Source: Paenibacillus_AA sp045062745
GTDB lineage: Bacteria > Bacillota > Bacilli > Paenibacillales > NBRC-103111
NCBI RefSeq assembly: GCF_045062745.1
Contig: NZ_JBJGED010000007.1
Coordinates: 1-64,000 of the forward strand
Reading direction: 5' to 3'
DNA length: 64,000 nt
Shown here: one piece after another, positions 1-9,014 of the stretch
Numbering within the stretch: position 1 is the stretch's first letter
Layout: the number at the start of each line of letters is the position of its first letter
Program-made: the position numbers and the translations under genes
Notes under the pieces: generated by a model
Told to the model about the DNA's origin: nothing
Databases searched by the model: none
Seen by the model: only the letters and a program-made list of their open reading frames with translations

Positions 1-397
1 GAGCTTCATCTCCACCCTCCTCAAGCAAAACCGACCGATTATTGCTTCCCTTCAGCTAGCCTATCGAGGGCATTTCCACTTTTAATCTTGCGCTACCTAA
101 GTAGTAACACACTAGTTTGCTTTATGTATGACCGAGATGGTTCCATTACGAATCCTCGGGGGATTGAGAATGATTTAAATAGAACCTAAGGGGATTTGTC
201 CGCTCCGGCATTTCGGTCCGTAAGGTGCATCTCATGGAAGCGATTCGACGGACAACACCGCACCGGCTAAGATAAGACGAAACCCCGAAATTAGAAAGAC
301 TATAAATATATTAGTTCAATTATTTTCCGAGCAGACTAGCAATCAACTGTTATTTATTGCAAAAATTTTTACTATACACTCAAAAGGATGTGTACAT
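1..397. other. left edge, no assignable gene
   Basis: No gene can be supported here. Frame 1 is open from the first base to a TAA at 187-189, which could be the 3' end of a gene starting outside the window, but its translation matches nothing I recognise. TTGTCCG near 196 and CGGACAA near 249 form a loose inverted repeat. The last 60 bases are AT-rich and hold the ribosome binding site AAAGGA for the gene starting at 398. I see no tRNA, riboswitch or convincing promoter. Confidence 0.4.
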
Positions 398-2095
398 ATG
401 GAGAAGGATATTAATTCAACAATACAACGTGAATTATCGATTAGAAGCGAAACAATTCAACGTGTTTATAACTTCTATAAAAATTATTTACTTTATGTTA
501 ATCGCCGATATCAACGAAAGCTAATATGGACAATTGAAGAAAAGAAGAAGTTTATTGACTCTCTGATTAAAGGTTATCCTGTTCCGCTTATACTATTAGC
601 CGAGACAAAAAATGATGAGAGACATGTCTTTGAAACAATGGTTGAATCTAAGTCTGCTTTGGACTCAGGGGATATAAATCAATTAGAACCTAAATTAAGT
701 AGAAAAGTATGTGAAATTTTTGCTAGTTATGTACTACCCCTATCAGTTTATTCTTTTAGTGAAGAGAAAAAGGTCGATGAGATTTTTATTCGAATTAATA
801 GTTACGGTAAGCATCTATCTAGACAAGAACTACGTTCTGCAGGAACATTGGGAATATTTACAGATTTAGTAAGACAGATTGCTTCTGAAATTAGGACCGA
901 TGTAACATCTGGTGATATTCTTAATTTAAATAAAATGCGTGAGATCAGCATAACAAATACAGGGCTTGATTACGGTATTCCGGTTGATGAGATATTCTGG
1001 GTTAAGAATAATGTAATTACTAAAGAGATGGTAAGAGAAGCGCGAGATGAGGAGATTATTGCCGATATTTTAGCTGCAATGGCATTTCCTGAAATTCCTC
1101 CTACTAGCTCCCCAATTTTAGATGAATATTATGGTTTAAGAGAAAGCGATCGCTCAAATGAACTTGGGCAGGCACTACAAAGAATCGGTACTGAAACTTT
1201 AAGTAAACAATTTTTAAGTATTTATAACGAAATTAGAACAGTATTAAACATTTCTGGTAAAAACTTCAGAGAATTGATATTTAAAGATCCTGCTCAACGT
1301 CTGCCAAGGTATTTCCAGGTTGTTTTTCTAGCAATGCATAAATTGCTGTATAAAGATAATAAACAAGTGCATAGCTACACAGAACTCGAGAAGAAACTTG
1401 ATGGTATCTCAGATCATATAATTATTGCTGAAGGCGGAAATTGGAGTGCTGCAAACAAGAATGATAACGTGGATGCTGTCGCAGGCATTATTCAATCTTG
1501 TTTTAAGGATAAAGACGTGTCGGACCCTGCCAAATTTAAGTGGTTAACTGAATTTGAGTCACTACTAATGCAATCAAAGACAGAGCAATCTCTTTATGAT
1601 TTCAAGCAAGGTCTTACATTGCTTGATGGAACAAATTCATTTGACCAAGGAAGCTTTTCTAAGATTATATTAACCCTTACAGCAATGGCGAATAATAGTG
1701 CAGAAGCAATTGGTTATGTTTGTATTGGAGTTTCGGATAGCTCAAAAGATATGGAGCGAATTGAAAGAATTTATGACATACAGTGTATCAATTATAGAGG
1801 GTTTTATATATCAGGTATTAGTCATGAAATAAAATTTAACCATAAAGACTTAGATACCTTTTACAGGTGGCTTGTACAAGAAATTAAGAAGCAACCAATA
1901 TCAGCCGAAAGTAAAGATATTATTTGTAGAAATATTAGAATTATCAACTACTTTGATAAAGATGTGTTGATATTTAGAATTCATGCTGCAAAAGATCCAA
2001 TGATTTACAATAGTAAGTATTATCAAAGACATGGTGCTAACGTTGCAGAAGTACCACCTGAAGAATATCCTAACTTTTTTAGAAGATTTAAATAA
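398..2095 (+). CDS. DUF262 / Schlafen AlbA_2 fusion protein with DUF262 core deletion
   Basis: 565 aa. Residues about 1-300 read as a DUF262 (GmrSD N-terminal, ParB/sulfiredoxin-like) protein: RRYQRKLIW, the IRINSYGKHLSRQELRSAG block, and FWVKNN. Residues about 385-565 read as a Schlafen-type AlbA_2 putative nucleic-acid-binding domain (YDFKQGL, then IGYVCIGVSD, then YYQRHGANVAEVP). In DUF262 proteins the YPVPLILLAE strand is followed by an I-D-G-x-Q-R motif that forms the NTP/catalytic core. Here the text passes from VFETM straight to EPKLSRKV, so roughly 25-40 residues carrying that motif are missing while the frame stays open. DUF262 proteins are often anti-phage or restriction components, so a defence or degenerate defence role is inference. 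AT-rich base composition, unlike the operons to the right, suggests horizontal origin. ATG at 398 has AAAGGA about 10 nt upstream. Confidence 0.7.
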   Translation: MEKDINSTIQRELSIRSETIQRVYNFYKNYLLYVNRRYQRKLIWTIEEKKKFIDSLIKGYPVPLILLAETKNDERHVFETMVESKSALDSGDINQLEPKLSRKVCEIFASYVLPLSVYSFSEEKKVDEIFIRINSYGKHLSRQELRSAGTLGIFTDLVRQIASEIRTDVTSGDILNLNKMREISITNTGLDYGIPVDEIFWVKNNVITKEMVREARDEEIIADILAAMAFPEIPPTSSPILDEYYGLRESDRSNELGQALQRIGTETLSKQFLSIYNEIRTVLNISGKNFRELIFKDPAQRLPRYFQVVFLAMHKLLYKDNKQVHSYTELEKKLDGISDHIIIAEGGNWSAANKNDNVDAVAGIIQSCFKDKDVSDPAKFKWLTEFESLLMQSKTEQSLYDFKQGLTLLDGTNSFDQGSFSKIILTLTAMANNSAEAIGYVCIGVSDSSKDMERIERIYDIQCINYRGFYISGISHEIKFNHKDLDTFYRWLVQEIKKQPISAESKDIICRNIRIINYFDKDVLIFRIHAAKDPMIYNSKYYQRHGANVAEVPPEEYPNFFRRFK

Positions 2096-2103
2096 ATTCC
2101 TTA

Positions 2104-2130
2104 CCCGAAGCAATTGATTCGGGTGATTTT
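2104..2130 (+). terminator. weak hairpin after the DUF262 gene
   Basis: CCCGAA (2104-2109) pairs with TTCGGG (2118-2123), followed by a short T-rich stretch. The stem is only 6 bp, so this is a weak intrinsic terminator candidate placed eight bases after the stop codon. Confidence 0.4.
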
Positions 2131-2448
2131 ATACCCATTATGAATGTAACCTCGAGGCAGACTGGACATCGCCACAGCAGACAACCCTGCACTGATTAAG
2201 TCCATCGGCTCCCATGGTCGCCTTAAGCCAGCAAGGTTTCGTGGAAACAAGAATGTTAGGTGAAATTCTTGCAGTACAGCTACCATTCACCACATTCGGG
2301 GTGCATTGATCTGACTAATTCTAAGGATCATGATATCTTAATTTAATCTGTGAGAAGATGATTCAATCAACCTGAGCGGATTTCCCACTATGCAAATGAA
2401 TCATCGAGGGACTAACATTTGCTGAACAATATCATCTTGCTCGGAACG

Positions 2449-2473
2449 GCGCCCGAAGTTGGGCGTCTTTTTT
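2449..2473 (+). terminator. orphan intrinsic terminator
   Basis: GCGCCC (2449-2454), a six-base loop, GGGCGT (2461-2466, last pair G-U) and a run of T from 2468. Good rho-independent shape. No coding region lies in the 350 bases upstream, so it may end a non-coding transcript or be left over from a deleted gene. Confidence 0.6.
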
Positions 2474-2902
2474 GTTTTGCTGAATGATCGTATCCTTTTC
2501 CCAGGGAGTCAACAAATTAATGCTGAAATGAAGCCTGTATTATGAAGAGACCGTCATAAACAAAGCTCAAGATTCTCTACGATCGCCCGCTGCTTCCGGT
2601 GCGCCGATTGTTGCACATTTTGTTTATCGAGTACAAAGTGTAGATTGAGTCCATATAGGTGTCTGGATATAATAGTCGTATTCTTGGCTGAATCGATGGG
2701 AGTTGAACAATGACAGTCAAATAATTAATCGACTCCGACCTTGATGACGATATCGATGACGTGCTTGCACTTGATTTTTGAACCGGTGCGCCCGTGCGCA
2801 TTCCCTCTATTACAGGATCACCCCTGTAAAAATACTTAGCCCTTATATAGCAGAAATCTTAACAAATTCCTATCAATCTTAATAGTTTATCACTTACCCG
2901 TC

Positions 2903-2916
2903 TGTAAGCGCTGTAA
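2903..2916 (+). promoter_or_regulatory. cre-like CcpA site
   Basis: TGTAAGCGCTGTAA matches the Gram-positive catabolite-response consensus TGWNANCGNTNNCA except at the penultimate base. It sits about 90 bases before the regulator gene at 3003, which fits carbon-catabolite control of this sugar locus. Motif match only. Confidence 0.45.
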
Positions 2917-3002
2917 TAAGATAACGGTGCAACTTTATTATAGCCGGCCATAGCGGATATAGCTGGAGTGCTCTATGTCGGAAAGCTTGCAAGGGGGCTA
3001 TC

Positions 3003-5252
3003 ATGAAAAAACATTGGTTTTACCGCTTGCTTTTATCGTATCTCCCCATCTTTTTCTTCGTCGTCCTCGTTTTGATCATGATTTTCTATTGGACGGTCTA
3101 TACGTATGCCTCCCGCCAAATCTCCAAAACGAACGAATTATTTGCCGAACAAGTGATCCTTGCGGTCGACTCCGCGCTTAAAACGACGGAACAAATCGTG
3201 ACAAGGGAAGTCGGATACAACGAAAATCTGATCCGGTTTTTTATGGAAAAAAAACCGTTGTCCCCCTACGAGCTGTTTCTGATTTCGCAAGAGATCAATA
3301 AGCTCTATTCAAGCATTCCTTCCATCCATTCCATCTATATTTACAATCCGTATACAGGCCAATTGCTAACGCAAACCAACTTGAAGACGCTCGATGGGTT
3401 TATGGATAAGGCGTTCATTGAGGATCGTCTGCGGGACCAATCCGTTCCCAGATGGACCGATCCCCGTGCATACAGCGAGTTTGCGAGGGATGAACTACCG
3501 GCCGAGGTGGTCTCCCTGGCCAGGAAAGCGCCCTTTAATTCCGTGGAACAAGGGTTAATCGTCGTGAACCTGCAAGCGAGTGCGATTCAAAGCATGATTA
3601 CTAACAACGCGCGCTCGAGTCTTAATTTCGTTGCGTTGCTGGACAAACAAGGGGTGGACTTCAAGCGGAATCCATTCCTGAAGGAAACGAACCGGATGCA
3701 GGACCCGAACAGCAAAGTTCTCGCCCAAGTCCGCTCCTCCTATACGGGTTGGACGGTTCAAACAGGATTATACAACGGGAATTTTTCTTTCTTCTCTGCC
3801 GTGTCTTTCGTTTGGGTCGTCCTGGGCGGAGTCGTCGTGTTGGCCGGCCTCGTCTTGCTGACCTATATTACCCATCGTCATTATAAGCCCATCGAAGCCA
3901 TCATCCGGAGAATGCAACCGTATTCCGTCAAGCTTCGAAATGAATTCGACCCTCAACAAAGGAAAGAGGATGAGTTCACCTTTATTCATTCGGTGTTTGA
4001 TGAGCTGGAGAAAAAATCGAATTCCTTGGAATTGCTTCATCGGGAGGATTTGAAATTCCGCAGCAAGCATTTCTTCCTGGAACTGCTTCAAGGCAATCGT
4101 CCTGTCGAATTGGAGGAGTGGCGGCAGGAGCTGGAACGAATCGGTCTTCCTGCCGATTTCGATCAGCTCTGCACGGTTGTCGTTGAAATCGACCAATACA
4201 ACCGTTTCGGCCACCAGTATTCCCCGCGCGATCAAGCGCTTCTCAAGTATGTGATTGCAAGCGTTCTGAGAGATCTTGCAACCCATCATCGGACAACCGT
4301 ATGGAGCGAATGGGTGGAACCCCATCAACTGGGGGTCATCTGCCTGCTAAAAAACGGAATGGATCTCCATCACGTGTATGATTGGTGCAAGAAGGCTCAA
4401 GTGTGGGTGAATGAGCATTTGTCTTTCACGATTACGGTCGGCATCGGCACGAGAATAAGCGAGGTTGACGAAATCGCGGACTCGTATGAGGAAGCCAAAG
4501 AGACGATCGAATATAAGACGGTGCTTGGAAACAATCGGGTGATTGCGCAATGGGAGCTTCTCGTCGGACACAACTCCTTTGTGTTCGGGTATCTCAACAT
4601 CATTCACAGCTTTGCGCACTCTTTCCGTCTGGGCAATGAGGAATGGAGAACTCATATCGCACACCTTTTCGAAGAGCTGCGGAATGGATTGTTTCTGCGC
4701 CGGGATATCGGCAATCTGATGCATTATGTCCTCTATTATTTGGAGAAAGAAATGACGGAGCTTTCGTATGAGTTCTCCCATGTGTTTCTGCAAACGACAC
4801 TTCCGCAGCTTCGGCGAATGATCGCCGAGGTTGAAACGATTGATGAAATCCAGGAGCAAGCGACTAGCTTGCTTGCGCATTTTCACGCACATTTTCAGGA
4901 AATGAAAGAAAAACGAAGCAACCATCATCTGCTGTCCGAGGTGAAGGCCTATATCGAAACCAACTATGGGAACCCCGATCTTTCGCTGAACCATTTGAGT
5001 GATGCGTTCGGGTTAAGCCCGCGTTATTTGAGCAAATTGTTCAAGGAACATTTCGGAGGCAAGTTTGTGGATTACATGGTTGCCGTTCGCATTGATCATG
5101 CCAGGAACCTGCTGGAAAAGACGAACAAGTCGGTTTACGAAATCGGAGAAAAGGTCGGGTATGTGCATGTGTTGTCTTTTATCCGCGCCTTTAAGAAGGT
5201 AGTCGGCCTTACACCGGGGGATTATCGAAGAAAAAGGAATGACGCTGGGTAG
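3003..5252 (+). CDS. AraC-family regulator with membrane-anchored extracellular sensor
   Basis: 749 aa. TM helix at about 7-33, an extracellular sensory region about 34-260 (Cache/PAS-like by position), a second TM at about 262-287, a cytoplasmic linker, and a C-terminal AraC double HTH at about 650-745 ending in the family signature (SFIRAFKKVVGLTPGDYRRKR). This is the YesS-like architecture common in Paenibacillus: a one-component sensor that reads an outside ligand and activates the neighbouring sugar operon. ATG at 3003 follows AGGGGGC by about 5 nt. It stands just upstream of, and in the same direction as, a permease/permease/binding-protein set, so it probably controls that set. Specificity is unknown. 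A homologue with the same layout lies at 39701-41995. Confidence 0.85.
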   Translation: MKKHWFYRLLLSYLPIFFFVVLVLIMIFYWTVYTYASRQISKTNELFAEQVILAVDSALKTTEQIVTREVGYNENLIRFFMEKKPLSPYELFLISQEINKLYSSIPSIHSIYIYNPYTGQLLTQTNLKTLDGFMDKAFIEDRLRDQSVPRWTDPRAYSEFARDELPAEVVSLARKAPFNSVEQGLIVVNLQASAIQSMITNNARSSLNFVALLDKQGVDFKRNPFLKETNRMQDPNSKVLAQVRSSYTGWTVQTGLYNGNFSFFSAVSFVWVVLGGVVVLAGLVLLTYITHRHYKPIEAIIRRMQPYSVKLRNEFDPQQRKEDEFTFIHSVFDELEKKSNSLELLHREDLKFRSKHFFLELLQGNRPVELEEWRQELERIGLPADFDQLCTVVVEIDQYNRFGHQYSPRDQALLKYVIASVLRDLATHHRTTVWSEWVEPHQLGVICLLKNGMDLHHVYDWCKKAQVWVNEHLSFTITVGIGTRISEVDEIADSYEEAKETIEYKTVLGNNRVIAQWELLVGHNSFVFGYLNIIHSFAHSFRLGNEEWRTHIAHLFEELRNGLFLRRDIGNLMHYVLYYLEKEMTELSYEFSHVFLQTTLPQLRRMIAEVETIDEIQEQATSLLAHFHAHFQEMKEKRSNHHLLSEVKAYIETNYGNPDLSLNHLSDAFGLSPRYLSKLFKEHFGGKFVDYMVAVRIDHARNLLEKTNKSVYEIGEKVGYVHVLSFIRAFKKVVGLTPGDYRRKRNDAG

Positions 5253-5351
5253 GTTCGGTCTTCCTAGGCTTCCCGAAGGTTTATGTTCAACGGTTTTGTT
5301 CATTGGGGAAAAAGGTCTATGTCGATAAAGTCGCCCTGGGATTCATGTATA

Positions 5352-5381
5352 TTGATGCTTTCGCAGCCTTTTCGTTATATT
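5352..5381 (+). promoter_or_regulatory. candidate sigma-A promoter for the first sugar operon
   Basis: TTGATG (5352-5357), 18 bp, TATATT (5376-5381), about 58 bases before the first permease ATG. Fair match to -35/-10 consensus; not otherwise supported. Confidence 0.4.
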
Positions 5382-5439
5382 GAGCTTGCATCGATGCGCA
5401 ACAAGCCATAAAACCCAGAGGTGGTGAATCGAAACCTGT

Positions 5440-6336
5440 ATGCTGGCCAAAAAGTGGAAACAGAATGTTCCCCTGTACATCATGTTCATCCCGATCATCG
5501 TTTACTTCCTTCTATTCAAGTATTTTCCGATGGTGGGGTCTGTGATCGCTTTCAAAGACTATAATTTCAGGGACGGGATATGGAACAGTCCGTGGGTGGG
5601 TCTCGATCATTTCCACATGCTGTTCAGCAATCCCGGGACGGTGAAGATTATCCGCAATACGCTGTTTCTAAGCTTTTTCGGAATTGTGTTCGGCTTTCCT
5701 TTTCCGATCATCATTGCGTTGCTTCTAAATGAAATACGCCGAATGTGGTACAAGCGGATCGTGCAAACGCTGATCTATTTGCCGCATTTTCTGTCCTGGA
5801 TTATTGTCGGCGGGATGGTGATCACCGTTTTTTCCCAGGAGGCGGGAATCGTCAACCATATCATGAAATGGATCACCGGCAGCCCATACCCGTTTTTGTA
5901 TAAGGAACCGACTTGGCTCGCCATATTTTTCGGTTCGGGCATCTGGAAAGAGGCGGGTTTTGCCGCTATCGTCTACTTGGCCGCTCTCTCCACCATCGAT
6001 CCGAGCTTGTACGAAGCCGCCGATATCGACGGGTGCGGCAAATGGCGGAAGATGTGGCACGTTTCGTTGCCAGGGATACGCGCCATGGTTGTTCTGATGC
6101 TCATTATCAGCCTGGGACACGTCATGGAGGTCGGTTTCGACAAAGTGTTTGTCCTGCAAAATGCAACGGTAACCGATATTTCCGAAGTAATCAGCACGTA
6201 CATTTACAGGATCGGCTTGCAAGGAGCGCAATTTAGCCTTTCTTCCGCTATGGGACTATTCGAGTCGTTAGTCGGATTGATATTGGTATTGCTGGCCAAT
6301 TGGGTTGCCCGCCGATACGATCAAGCTCTGTTTTAG
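5440..6336 (+). CDS. sugar ABC transporter permease, LplB/UgpA type
   Basis: 298 aa, about six TM helices. It carries the inner-membrane-component (BPD_transp_1) signature YEAADIDGCGKWRKMWHV..LPG, the EAA loop that docks an ATPase subunit. The N-terminus (FKYFPMVGSVIAFKDY) is typical of the LplB branch used for oligosaccharide uptake in Paenibacillus. First gene of a long co-directional run; the stop codon overlaps the ribosome binding site of the next permease. No ATP-binding subunit is encoded nearby, as is usual for this group, which shares an MsmK/MsmX-like ATPase. Partner of the permease at 6347 and the lipoprotein at 7281. Confidence 0.9.
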   Translation: MLAKKWKQNVPLYIMFIPIIVYFLLFKYFPMVGSVIAFKDYNFRDGIWNSPWVGLDHFHMLFSNPGTVKIIRNTLFLSFFGIVFGFPFPIIIALLLNEIRRMWYKRIVQTLIYLPHFLSWIIVGGMVITVFSQEAGIVNHIMKWITGSPYPFLYKEPTWLAIFFGSGIWKEAGFAAIVYLAALSTIDPSLYEAADIDGCGKWRKMWHVSLPGIRAMVVLMLIISLGHVMEVGFDKVFVLQNATVTDISEVISTYIYRIGLQGAQFSLSSAMGLFESLVGLILVLLANWVARRYDQALF

Positions 6337-6346
6337 GAGGCGGAAG

Positions 6347-7222
6347 ATGAGACTTTCCCGTAGTGATCGAGCGTTTGATGTTTTGAATTACTTGGTGCTG
6401 GCCTGCATTTCGCTAACGTGTCTGTTGCCGATTGTTCACTTGATCGCCGTTTCCTTCAGCGATGCGCACGAGGTTTTATCCGGCAACGTTTCTTTATGGC
6501 CTGTGAATTTCACATTCGAACCGTACAAGGTGCTCGTGAAAGGCACTTCGATCGTGAGAGCGTTTGTCAACAGCTTGGTCATCACCGTTGTAGGCGTCTG
6601 CTTGAGCATGTTATTTACCGTTTTGGCCGCATATCCGTTATCCAAGTCGTATTTTATTGGCCGCCGTTTCTATTCGCTCGCCGTCATTTTCACCATGTTG
6701 TTCGGGGGAGGCTTGATTCCGACCTATCTTACGGTCAAAACGTTAGGTCTCATCAACTCCTACTGGTCGCTATGGATGCTCGGTCTAATCAGTGTATTCA
6801 ATTTGCTTGTCATGAAAAGTTATTTCGAAGGTTTGCCGGATGAGCTGGAGGAGGCGGGCAGGATCGACGGCTGCGGGGAATGGCGGATGTTAGTCCAGAT
6901 CGTGCTGCCGTTATCCATGCCGATGCTGGCCGCAATTGCGTTGTTCTATGGCGTAGGCTTCTGGAATTCGTTCATGAACGTGCTGATTTACATTACCGAC
7001 AGCACCAAAGTCAATCTGCCCGTCTTGGTTCAGCAAATGCTGCGAAGCCAAACGTTTTTGGCGGAAATGAGCTACGAACGTCCCGAGGACAGCGCCATGC
7101 TGACACCGGAATCCGTTCGGGCGGCGGGGTTGATGGTGATGATCTTGCCGATGCTCATCGTGTATCCTTTCATCCAGAAATATTTTGTCAAAGGCGTATT
7201 GATCGGGGCCGTAAAGGGATGA
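6347..7222 (+). CDS. sugar ABC transporter permease, YtcP/LplC type
   Basis: 291 aa with about six TM helices and the EAA loop EEAGRIDGCGEWRMLVQI. C-terminus (FIQKYFVKGVLIGAVKG) is the usual end of the YtcP/AraQ-like partner permease. I place the start at ATG 6347, preceded by AGGAGG at 6335-6340. An in-frame ATG at 6305 would add 14 unlikely residues inside the upstream gene. Translationally close to the first permease (stop at 6334-6336), so the pair is almost certainly made together as a heterodimeric channel. Confidence 0.9.
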   Translation: MRLSRSDRAFDVLNYLVLACISLTCLLPIVHLIAVSFSDAHEVLSGNVSLWPVNFTFEPYKVLVKGTSIVRAFVNSLVITVVGVCLSMLFTVLAAYPLSKSYFIGRRFYSLAVIFTMLFGGGLIPTYLTVKTLGLINSYWSLWMLGLISVFNLLVMKSYFEGLPDELEEAGRIDGCGEWRMLVQIVLPLSMPMLAAIALFYGVGFWNSFMNVLIYITDSTKVNLPVLVQQMLRSQTFLAEMSYERPEDSAMLTPESVRAAGLMVMILPMLIVYPFIQKYFVKGVLIGAVKG

Positions 7223-7280
7223 GCAAGATCCGATGATGGAAACGAAGATCGAGGAATGAAAAGGGGAGGCTTCCAAATCG

Positions 7281-8933
7281 ATGATTCAAGTAAAAAAACG
7301 GAGCATGATTACCTTGGCGGCGGCAGGACTAAGCTTAGCTGTCCTGGTATCCGGATGCAGCGGGAACAATGCGGGATCGGGAACCGAGGCGACACCCGGC
7401 AAGTCGTCTCCTGACAAAAATGCAAAAAAACCGGTCATCACCGTATCGATGTATGACCGCGGCAACGTACCCGCCGAATTCGGCACACCGGAGAAGAACA
7501 TTTGGTCCGAATGGATTAACGAGAATAGTCCGGTCCAAGTGAAATTCGTGCCGATTCCAAGGAACGAGTCCGTGCAAAAATTAAACGTCTTGTTCGCTTC
7601 GGGCGAGGCGCCGGACGTCATCTTCGAGTTTGATGCGAACTTCCGGAATCAGCTTTACAACCAGAAGCAAATTATGCCGCTCGACGATTTGATCGAAAAA
7701 CATAGCGTCGTATATAAGAAGTTGATTACGGAATTCCCGGAATTAAAAAAAGCGGGCACCAAGTCCGACGGGAAACTGTATGAATTCGGGAAATTGAAGT
7801 TCTCGCATTCGTTTAACGGATTGTTTATCCGCAACGACTGGTTGAAGAAGCTGAACCTGAAGGTGCCGGAGACGGTCGACGAACTGTTCGCGGTGGCCAA
7901 AGCGTTCGCCGAGCAAGATCCCGACGGCAACGGGAAGAAGGATACGTACGGCATCCACCTGAGCGGCGCCAATCTGATTCCAGTATTCTTCGGAAGCAGA
8001 AGCTTGTACGTCAAGGACGGAGCCTTGATTAAGGATCAGACGTTAGCCCGGGAAAAAGCCGCATTGGATTTTCAAAAACGTCTGTATGACGCGGGGATTG
8101 TGGACAAAGATTTCTTGACGGATAAAAACGGGGAAAAGGCGACGCAAGATTGGATCACGGGCAAGCTGGGCATATTCGCGGGGCGAACCATCGATCTCGA
8201 TTCGTACAAAAAGTTCTATGAAGCGCTCAAGAAAAATGATCCGCAAGCGGAAGTCATTCCGATCGCGGCGCCCCGCAGCGAGTTCGGCCAGTTCACCTTG
8301 GGGCTTAACAACCCGGTTCAAATGACAGTGGCCGTTAACGCGAATGCCAAAGATCCTGTCGCCGTGATGAAGTTCATCGACTTTATGGCTGCCAAATCGA
8401 CCGGCATGACATTCGCATTCGGCAAAGAAGGCGAACATTGGACGACCGGCCCGAACGGCTGTCCGGTACAGAAGGATCCGGAGAAATTCAAGAAGGAGCT
8501 CTCTTGGGCGGCTGATTATCTGATGGTCACCTCCACCAATCAATTCGGTCCGTGCTTCTTGCCGGAAAATCTGTTAAACCCCTCGAACCCGAGGGAGAAA
8601 GAGTTTATCGACATTATCCGCGCCAACAATAAGATCAATCTGGATACCGTCAAAAATTATCCGGACATTACGCACTCGGAGCATATGCCGAGCTTGCCGC
8701 AAAATTTGCAGGTGACCAAATCGAATTTGGACAAAACGTACGGCGATCTGATCAGCAAAGCGATCGTGTCCGGCGCCAGCTATACCGCAGCTCAGGCGAT
8801 CGAGGATTACAAAAAAGCTTATCAAAGCACCGGAGGTCAGCAACTGGACGACTTCTATATCAATTGGTACAAGGAAAACAAAACCAAAGCGTTTTTGGCG
8901 GAAGATCTGTTCAAAATTAGAATCGACAAGTAA
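7281..8933 (+). CDS. extracellular solute-binding lipoprotein
   Basis: 550 aa. Signal peptide with lipobox VSGC (Cys26), so the mature protein is a membrane-anchored lipoprotein outside the cell. The body is a large family-1-like solute-binding protein (VSMYDRGN..., WINENSPV, FASGEAPDVIFEFD) of the LplA/YtcQ kind that delivers oligosaccharides to the permease pair just upstream. AAGGGGAGG lies about 12 nt before ATG 7281. Clear paralogue of the protein at 30670-32274 (shared YDRG / WINEN / ASGxAPD patterns), suggesting related but distinct ligands. Ligand not deducible. Confidence 0.9.
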   Translation: MIQVKKRSMITLAAAGLSLAVLVSGCSGNNAGSGTEATPGKSSPDKNAKKPVITVSMYDRGNVPAEFGTPEKNIWSEWINENSPVQVKFVPIPRNESVQKLNVLFASGEAPDVIFEFDANFRNQLYNQKQIMPLDDLIEKHSVVYKKLITEFPELKKAGTKSDGKLYEFGKLKFSHSFNGLFIRNDWLKKLNLKVPETVDELFAVAKAFAEQDPDGNGKKDTYGIHLSGANLIPVFFGSRSLYVKDGALIKDQTLAREKAALDFQKRLYDAGIVDKDFLTDKNGEKATQDWITGKLGIFAGRTIDLDSYKKFYEALKKNDPQAEVIPIAAPRSEFGQFTLGLNNPVQMTVAVNANAKDPVAVMKFIDFMAAKSTGMTFAFGKEGEHWTTGPNGCPVQKDPEKFKKELSWAADYLMVTSTNQFGPCFLPENLLNPSNPREKEFIDIIRANNKINLDTVKNYPDITHSEHMPSLPQNLQVTKSNLDKTYGDLISKAIVSGASYTAAQAIEDYKKAYQSTGGQQLDDFYINWYKENKTKAFLAEDLFKIRIDK

Positions 8934-8940
8934 AGGCTAT

Positions 8941-8980
8941 GGCGATCGGCGGCGGTTCCATAGGGGAGTCGCCTGTCGCC
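8941..8980 (+). other. intercistronic hairpin after the binding-protein gene
   Basis: GGCGA (8941-8945) with TCGCC (8976-8980), extended by GGC/GCC inside, no T-run. It lies between the abundant binding protein and the metabolic genes. Such hairpins often protect the upstream message and lower expression downstream; that role is inference. Confidence 0.35.
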
Positions 8981-9014
8981 CCTACATGAAACGAAAATGA
9001 TGAAGGAGCTTGTC

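Larger units (their letters stand above)
2131..3002. other. intergenic region, 870 bases, no supported gene
   Basis: Open frames on the minus strand (61 and 74 codons) lack ribosome binding sites and recognisable sequence, so I do not call genes. The region contains a clear terminator (2449-2473) with no gene in front of it, a 7-bp inverted repeat TTACAGG/CCTGTAA (2810-2829), and a cre-like box (2903-2916). A small RNA ending at about 2473 is possible but unproven. Confidence 0.4.

Noticed and set aside
1..189. Open frame from the left edge to a stop at 187-189
   Set aside because: Only 62 codons, no recognisable protein pattern, could be chance.
2577..2801. Minus-strand 74-codon frame
   Set aside because: Low-complexity translation, no ribosome binding site, no neighbours on that strand.
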